From positions 1 to 20,552 of the forward strand of contig CAIRSV010000246.1 in assembly GCA_903881265.1 (NCBI GenBank): a stretch of 20,552 nucleotides of DNA, in the 5' to 3' direction. Positions 15,910 through 20,552 of the stretch are shown here, in pieces. Under the pieces are notes generated by a model, which worked only from the letters and a program-made list of their open reading frames with translations, ran no database searches and had not been told where the DNA came from. Source of the stretch: an uncultured Bacteroidota bacterium (GTDB lineage: Bacteria; Bacteroidota; Bacteroidia; Chitinophagales; Chitinophagaceae). Both the position numbers and the translations under genes were made by a program. Positions within the stretch are counted from its first letter, which is position 1. Each line of letters starts with the position of its first letter.

Positions 15910-18567
15910 ATGAACAAATTAAAAATAGCCGGCCTTGAGCCACTTCCAATATTTGAAGGGAGTAATTTTATCAATGTAGGAGAACGTACGAATGTCACCG
16001 GATCAAAAAAATTTGCCGATCTCATACGGAACGATCAATATGAAGAAGCCCTTTCTGTGGCGCTTCAGCAGGTTGATAACGGCGCGCAAATTATTGATAT
16101 CAATATGGACGATGCCTTACTCGATGGCGAAAAGGCGATGGTTACTTTTTTAAATTTGGTGCAGGCCGAACCTTCCATTGCGAAAGTGCCTATTATGCTT
16201 GATAGCAGCAAGTTTAGTATCATCGAAGCTGGATTAAAATGTGTGCAAGGCAAATGTGTGGTGAATTCTATTTCGTTGAAGGAAGGAGAAGAGTCGTTTA
16301 TTCGGCAGGCTAAAATTTGTCAGATGTTCGGTGCTGCCGTGATTGTCATGGCGTTTGATGAAAAAGGGCAGGCTGATACCTTGCAACGACGACTCGACGT
16401 ATGCGAAAGAGCCTATACGATTCTCACCGAAAAACTGCATTATAAGCCATCCGATATTATTTTCGATCCAAATATATTTGCCGTTGCTACCGGCCTCGAA
16501 GAGCATCTTAATTATGCCATCGATTTTATTGAGGCAACAAAACAACTCAAACAGAAGTTTCCCGAAACCAATATCAGCGGTGGTGTCAGCAATCTCTCGT
16601 TCTCCTTCAGAGGAAATAATTATGTGCGCGAAGCGATGCATAGTATCTTTTTATTCCATGCGATCAAAGCAGGTATGGGTATGGGTATTATTAATGCAGG
16701 CGCTTTGCCGATTTATGATACGATTGACCTTGCATTGAAAGACCTGATTGAAGATGTCCTTTTTAATCGTCGTCCCGAAGCCACCGATCGTTTAATCGAA
16801 TATGCCGAAGGCTTAAAGAATAAAAAAGGAACTACCGCCGCAGGTCCGAATAACGAATGGAGAAACGGCACCGCGGAAGAAAGGTTGGTGCATTCGCTCG
16901 TGCATGGTATCACCGAATACATCGATCAGGATACGGAGGAGGCAAGAGTTTCGTATGCACGACCCTTAGACGTGATTGAAGGCCCGTTGATGAAAGGTAT
17001 GAATGTGGTCGGTGATTTGTTTGGAAATGGAAAAATGTTTTTACCGCAGGTGGTAAAAAGTGCGAGGGTGATGAAGAAGAGCGTGGCCTATCTGACCCCT
17101 TTTATTGAAGAAGAAAAAGCCAATAACATCACACAGGAAACAAGCGTGGCGCCCAAAGTGCTGTTGGCCACTGTCAAAGGTGATGTGCATGATATCGGAA
17201 AAAATATTGTAGGCGTAGTGCTCGCTTGTAACGGCTATGAAATTATTGATTTAGGCGTGATGGTACCTGCCGACAGGATACTAGAAGAGGCCATCAACCA
17301 TAAGGTGGATGTGATTGGATTGAGCGGACTCATTACGCCATCGTTGGATGAAATGGTGCACATTGCCCACGAAATGAAACGTCGAAATTTTTCAATTCCA
17401 TTGTTGATTGGAGGTGCTACAACGTCTCGTATGCATACCGCTGTGAAGATTGCAGAAAACTATCATCATGGTGTATTGCATGTGCTTGATGCCTCACGTA
17501 GCGTGACTGTTGTGAGTGATTTACTCAATGAGAACAAAGATGCGTTGTTGAATAAGACTACCGATGAATATCAGAAACTCAGGGAAGATTTTCTAAACCG
17601 AAAAACCAGTAAAGATTATTTGTCGCTGAAGAGTGCAAGAGAAAACAATGTAAAAATTGATTGGAATAAGGTCAAGCCATCAACGCCGAAAACGATGGGC
17701 ACACAAGTGTTTCATTCCTATCCTCTTGCAGAAATTGCCCCTTATATCGATTGGACGCCCTTCTTTATTACTTGGGAAATGCACGGCAAATATCCTGGTA
17801 TACTCAGCGACGAAAAAGTTGGTGCGGAAGCCACGAAGCTTTTTACCGATGCCAATGCCTTATTGAAACAACTCATCGACGAAAATTGGCTACAGGCTGA
17901 AGGTGTATATGGTATCTGGGAAGCTACAAAAACAGCGGCTGATGATGTAGAACTTATGAACGGAGAATCGAAGACGACATTACATTTTCTTCGTCAGCAA
18001 ATTAAGAAAGCCGAAGGGCAGCCCAATTATTGTTTAGCCGATTATATATCGCCTTTAGAAAAAGATTATGTTGGTGCGTTTGCTGTAACCATCAAGGGTA
18101 TTGAACCACATTTGCATCGTCTGAATGAGCAGCACGATGATTACAACAAGATTATGTTGCAGGCACTAGCCGACAGATTAGCGGAGGCCTTTGCTGAGGT
18201 GCTCCATAAGAAAATGAGGACCGAATATTGGGGTTATAGCAACAATGAATCGCTTAGCAATGATGCGTTGATTAAAGAAGAGTATCAGGGTATTCGTCCT
18301 GCACCGGGTTATCCGGCTTGTCCTGATCATACAGAAAAAATAAAATTATTTAATTTGCTCGACGTGCAAAATTCAATCGGCATCGAACTGACAGAATCGC
18401 TTGCGATGTACCCGGCTGCTTCGGTATGCGGCTGGTATTTTGCCCATCCTGAAAGTAAATATTTTGGTGTCGGAAAAATTACACAAGAGCAATTAGAAGA
18501 CTATGCGCAACGAACCGGCATGGGGCTTGAGGAAGCGACAAAATGGTTGAGGCCAATATTGGATTAA
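15910..18567 (+). CDS. metH: Cobalamin-dependent methionine synthase without the homocysteine domain
   Basis: Transfers a methyl group from methyltetrahydrofolate via cobalamin to homocysteine. This 885-residue form lacks the N-terminal homocysteine/zinc domain of the roughly 1230-residue E. coli enzyme. Domains in order are: pterin-binding domain about 15-290 (FINVGERTNVTGS at 20-32, VPIMLDSS at 93-100); the helical cobalamin cap about 320-410; the B12 domain about 413-545 with GDVHDIG (424-430), whose His427 is the cobalt ligand, plus LSGLITPS (471-478) and GGATTS (501-506); and the AdoMet activation domain about 590-885 with WEMHGKYP (622-629) and RPAPGYPACPDHTEK (796-810). All key motifs are intact, so it is not a decayed gene. 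Bacteroidota often encode the homocysteine domain as a separate protein. None is seen in this window, so the partner must be elsewhere. Confidence 0.95.
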   Translation: MNKLKIAGLEPLPIFEGSNFINVGERTNVTGSKKFADLIRNDQYEEALSVALQQVDNGAQIIDINMDDALLDGEKAMVTFLNLVQAEPSIAKVPIMLDSSKFSIIEAGLKCVQGKCVVNSISLKEGEESFIRQAKICQMFGAAVIVMAFDEKGQADTLQRRLDVCERAYTILTEKLHYKPSDIIFDPNIFAVATGLEEHLNYAIDFIEATKQLKQKFPETNISGGVSNLSFSFRGNNYVREAMHSIFLFHAIKAGMGMGIINAGALPIYDTIDLALKDLIEDVLFNRRPEATDRLIEYAEGLKNKKGTTAAGPNNEWRNGTAEERLVHSLVHGITEYIDQDTEEARVSYARPLDVIEGPLMKGMNVVGDLFGNGKMFLPQVVKSARVMKKSVAYLTPFIEEEKANNITQETSVAPKVLLATVKGDVHDIGKNIVGVVLACNGYEIIDLGVMVPADRILEEAINHKVDVIGLSGLITPSLDEMVHIAHEMKRRNFSIPLLIGGATTSRMHTAVKIAENYHHGVLHVLDASRSVTVVSDLLNENKDALLNKTTDEYQKLREDFLNRKTSKDYLSLKSARENNVKIDWNKVKPSTPKTMGTQVFHSYPLAEIAPYIDWTPFFITWEMHGKYPGILSDEKVGAEATKLFTDANALLKQLIDENWLQAEGVYGIWEATKTAADDVELMNGESKTTLHFLRQQIKKAEGQPNYCLADYISPLEKDYVGAFAVTIKGIEPHLHRLNEQHDDYNKIMLQALADRLAEAFAEVLHKKMRTEYWGYSNNESLSNDALIKEEYQGIRPAPGYPACPDHTEKIKLFNLLDVQNSIGIELTESLAMYPAASVCGWYFAHPESKYFGVGKITQEQLEDYAQRTGMGLEEATKWLRPILD

Positions 18568-18639
18568 TGTTTGTGTGATGTCTATCGCCGAACTGCACCT
18601 TGCTGTCAGATTTAATCAACACTATGTCAGTTAGGTTTT

Positions 18640-19581
18640 CTATTCCTTAATATACTTTTCGCTTAGATCAATTTTATCTAACACTTCATGTATCAATTTT
18701 TTATTGGCAATCCTTAAAATCCAATCTTCAGGTATTGATTCATACCCATAATACAACCCCGACAAAGCACCTGTTAATGCTGCAATTGTATCTGTGTCGC
18801 CCCCAAGGTTAACCGCTTTTAAAACAGATTCTTTATAATTTTCTGAATTCAAAAAACACCAAACAGATGCTTCTAGAGTGTATAATACATAGCCAGTAGA
18901 TTGTATTTCTGTTTCTGGTAATGCATGAAATTGATGATTGAATAATTTACTGAATTGTTCTTGAAATGGGGCCTGATCGTCTTCAGTTTCTGTTATTCGC
19001 CAGCCAAATTTAATATACCCAGCAGCATTATTTGCAGCCTCTTGCTTTCCCTTTCCTTCTAAAATGGCCCGTAGCATTTTAACATAATACATGCAACAAA
19101 GATGGCAAAGAGCATGTCGATGAGTAATCCTGCTCCCCATTATCATATGAACAATAGATTTTGAAATGTCTTCTGCGAATGCATAAGGTACGCACCTCAT
19201 TAAGCTTCCGTTACCTGCAGATCTCTCATCTGATAGTCCAGAATTTTTCAGACTTACTCCTTCCATGATATTGTTTAAAGCAGCTCTTGTTGTAATGCCG
19301 ATATCAAATACTTCTCCGTGTGGAGTCATGTAATTCTGATTATACCATTTTAAAAATAAATTGGCTAAATTTTTTGTAGTGCCTTTGTTATGAATGTTTT
19401 CCAGCACGCATAGCATCATCGAAGTGTCATCGCTCCATGTTCCAGGCACTTGATTGTAGGTGCCATAGCCAACCATATCAATAGCAGGATTTTCGATCAT
19501 TCTGGACCTGCTGGAAAATTCATACGGTACGCCTAACGCATCTCCAACAATAAATCCCCAAATCGCATCTTTAATATTCAT
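18640..19581 (-). CDS. ADP-ribosylglycohydrolase family protein
   Basis: A 313-residue member of the DraG/ARH family, which removes ADP-ribose from proteins or other acceptors using two magnesium ions. The binuclear metal motifs are all present: GDALGVPYE (13-21), WSDDTSM (49-55) with the paired aspartates, NGSLMR (124-129), and NLGGDTDTIAALTGALSGLYYG (258-279) carrying the GGDTDT ligands. It is a single soluble domain, typical of the family in length, with no signal peptide. It lies 85 bases downstream of the 221-residue unknown gene on the same strand, so the two may form an operon. Sampled lines in this pair look more AT-rich than metH. No ADP-ribosyltransferase partner is visible, so the target (arginine, dinitrogenase reductase, ADP-ribosylated nucleic acid or a small molecule) cannot be told. 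Confidence 0.9.
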   Translation of the reverse strand: MNIKDAIWGFIVGDALGVPYEFSSRSRMIENPAIDMVGYGTYNQVPGTWSDDTSMMLCVLENIHNKGTTKNLANLFLKWYNQNYMTPHGEVFDIGITTRAALNNIMEGVSLKNSGLSDERSAGNGSLMRCVPYAFAEDISKSIVHMIMGSRITHRHALCHLCCMYYVKMLRAILEGKGKQEAANNAAGYIKFGWRITETEDDQAPFQEQFSKLFNHQFHALPETEIQSTGYVLYTLEASVWCFLNSENYKESVLKAVNLGGDTDTIAALTGALSGLYYGYESIPEDWILRIANKKLIHEVLDKIDLSEKYIKE

Positions 19582-19666
19582 CTTGTTTTTTTTATTGATT
19601 TATAAAATAATATACACAGTATGTCGCAACCACAATGCAAGGTCTTCGGTAAGGAATTCAGCCTAT

Positions 19667-20332
19667 CTATGGTATCGGAGTCTTATGTAATAGGTAATTA
19701 TACAGTAGTTGAGCGCCTCTGAAATTTGGCGACCAAACAAAGTGATTTTCTTCAATTGTTCGTTCGCGTAAAAACGCAGTTAGATTCAATGTATCGGTCA
19801 GCATCAAAGTATTTAAATAGTCTATGGTCTTATGAGATTTTTTATTCCAACCCATTCTTAATTGTTCAGGATAAAGGGAATTGTCATTTGATATTCTTGC
19901 AATAAGCTGCTCTAGTTGATGTTTGTATACTACATATCCATACGTTGGCAAAAGCAAGTCATCATAGGCTGCATAACATTCAAACTTTTTACTTTCTCTT
20001 AGTAATGTAGTGACATCTATTTTATCATAAAGGGCATAAATGCTTAGTGTAAACAATAGAGAGGCGTAGTTTAATTCTGGTAATTGATGCAATACATCGT
20101 TCAAATCAGGAATATTTTTTACAGCTTCATCTGTGAGGTAGTCTCCATACATATGGCAAAGCACAAGGGGTTTAGTATCATTAATATATATAATACAATG
20201 ATGTAGGGTATCGTCATTGAAGTGTACGCAAAAATCATGTCCGAATAAATTGGTTAACTCAGCTGTTGATTTATTGTCGAAATATTGCTGTTTAATTTCA
20301 GTTCTGTCTAATGCATCCTTTAATGTAATCAT
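19667..20332 (-). CDS. Unrecognised 221-residue protein upstream of ADP-ribosylglycohydrolase
   Basis: I do not recognise a family. The start ATG at 20330-20332 has an exact TAnnTTTG box 16 bases upstream, supporting it as a real gene. The 221-residue product is soluble, with no signal peptide or transmembrane segment. Its first third looks alpha/beta (VHFNDDTLHHCIIYINDTKP, VLCHMYGDYLTDEAV). The rest appears largely helical and rich in Leu and Tyr (YASLLFTLSIYALYDKIDV, YKHQLEQLIARISNDNSLYP, RGAQLLYNYLLHKTP). No catalytic signature stands out. It reads in the same direction as the ADP-ribosylglycohydrolase gene and is divergent from the truncated gene at 20486. Three sampled 60-base lines have 16-20 G+C, clearly lower than sampled metH lines (26-29), consistent with acquisition or fast evolution. 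Confidence 0.65.
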   Translation of the reverse strand: MITLKDALDRTEIKQQYFDNKSTAELTNLFGHDFCVHFNDDTLHHCIIYINDTKPLVLCHMYGDYLTDEAVKNIPDLNDVLHQLPELNYASLLFTLSIYALYDKIDVTTLLRESKKFECYAAYDDLLLPTYGYVVYKHQLEQLIARISNDNSLYPEQLRMGWNKKSHKTIDYLNTLMLTDTLNLTAFLRERTIEENHFVWSPNFRGAQLLYNYLLHKTPIP

Positions 20333-20348
20333 AAAAATAGGTATGCGG

Positions 20349-20356
20349 CAAATGTA
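20349..20356 (-). promoter_or_regulatory. Probable -7 promoter element of the 221-residue gene
   Basis: Read on the minus strand this is TACATTTG, an exact TAnnTTTG match ending 16 bases before the ATG. A TTG lies 25 bases further upstream, longer than the usual 19-21. Confidence 0.5.
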
Positions 20357-20390
20357 ATGTGTTCATTATGTAATCTATTTACAATCCATT

Positions 20391-20409
20391 TTAAGCATTG
20401 TTGTCTTAA
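20391..20409. repeat. Short inverted repeat in a divergent intergenic region
   Basis: TTAAG and CTTAA (arms at 20391-20395 and 20405-20409) flank nine bases between the two divergent promoter boxes. The placement suits an operator shared by both genes, but the arms are only 5 bp and chance is possible. Confidence 0.2.
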
Positions 20410-20438
20410 GACTGTAAAAAGATTACAAACTTCAAAAC

Positions 20439-20446
20439 TATGTTTG
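20439..20446 (+). promoter_or_regulatory. Probable -7 promoter element of the truncated right-edge gene
   Basis: TATGTTTG matches TAnnTTTG exactly, 39 bases upstream of the ATG at 20486. No clear -33 element is seen at 19-21 bases upstream. Confidence 0.48.
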
Positions 20447-20485
20447 CATCTCTTCCACATTCTTACTTCTTAAAATAATATCATT

Positions 20486-20552
20486 ATGTTTGATTTTAAT
20501 TCAAATGAAAGCCCCATTCTTGATGCAACTGAATCAATTTATGAAAGTGCAC
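20486..20552 (+). CDS. Start of an unidentified gene, cut by window edge
   Basis: An ATG at 20486-20488 opens a frame still open at the window end: 22 codons reading MFDFNSNESPILDATESIYE then SA. An exact TAnnTTTG box lies 39 bases upstream, and the gene is divergent from the 221-residue unknown. The fragment is polar with no signal peptide and is too short to name. Confidence 0.5.
   Translation, partial: MFDFNSNESPILDATESIYESA

Noticed and set aside
16234..16641. 135-residue minus-strand frame inside metH
   Set aside because: It is antisense to the well-conserved pterin-binding domain, with no recognisable protein pattern or start context.
1..20552. CRISPR array, tRNA, insertion sequence or prophage
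   Set aside because: No regularly spaced repeats, cloverleaf-like genes, transposase or phage structural genes were seen on either strand.

Overview
The window looks like ordinary chromosomal DNA of a Bacteroidota bacterium, perhaps Chitinophagales or Sphingobacteriales-like. Four things point there: a secreted protein with a C-terminal Por/type IX secretion (T9SS) sorting domain, several promoter-like TAnnTTTG boxes a short distance upstream of starts, a MetH lacking its homocysteine domain, and outer-membrane proteins ending in barrel strands. I see no tRNA, rRNA, insertion sequence, phage gene or CRISPR array. No gene-free stretch exceeds 300 bases.

Layout. 1-1630 (-) is an M3-family oligoendopeptidase cut by the window start. 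1868-2623 (+) is a membrane fatty-acid desaturase. It converges on a leftward series: a SAM methyltransferase (2643-3443), a large T9SS cargo protein (3494-5398) and an Omp85/BamA-like barrel protein (5487-7265). Rightward hemW (7339-8463) starts 73 bases from that barrel gene and converges on a leftward cluster. In transcription order the cluster is a BNR-repeat lipoprotein (12781-11759), a beta-propeller-like secreted protein (11740-10946), a one-POTRA Omp85-like protein (10851-9400) and NAD kinase (9396-8518). A long perfect inverted repeat sits on the stop codon of the propeller gene and may divide this cluster in two.

Rightward of that lie a beta-CASP metallo-beta-lactamase-fold hydrolase (13013-14416, +), the DNA polymerase sliding clamp dnaN (14558-15673, -) and a cobalamin-dependent methionine synthase (15910-18567, +). 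The right edge holds a visibly more AT-rich pair on the minus strand, an ADP-ribosylglycohydrolase and an unrecognised 221-residue protein. A divergent gene is cut off at the window end.

Most genes are housekeeping (dnaN, nadK, hemW, metH) or envelope and secretion functions typical of the phylum. I do not see a clear new multi-gene system. The best candidates for follow-up are the ADP-ribosylglycohydrolase plus unknown-protein pair with its divergent neighbour, the stop-codon hairpin with its surrounding GTTGATT/AATCAAC repeats, and the lipoprotein/propeller/Omp85 cluster upstream of NAD kinase.
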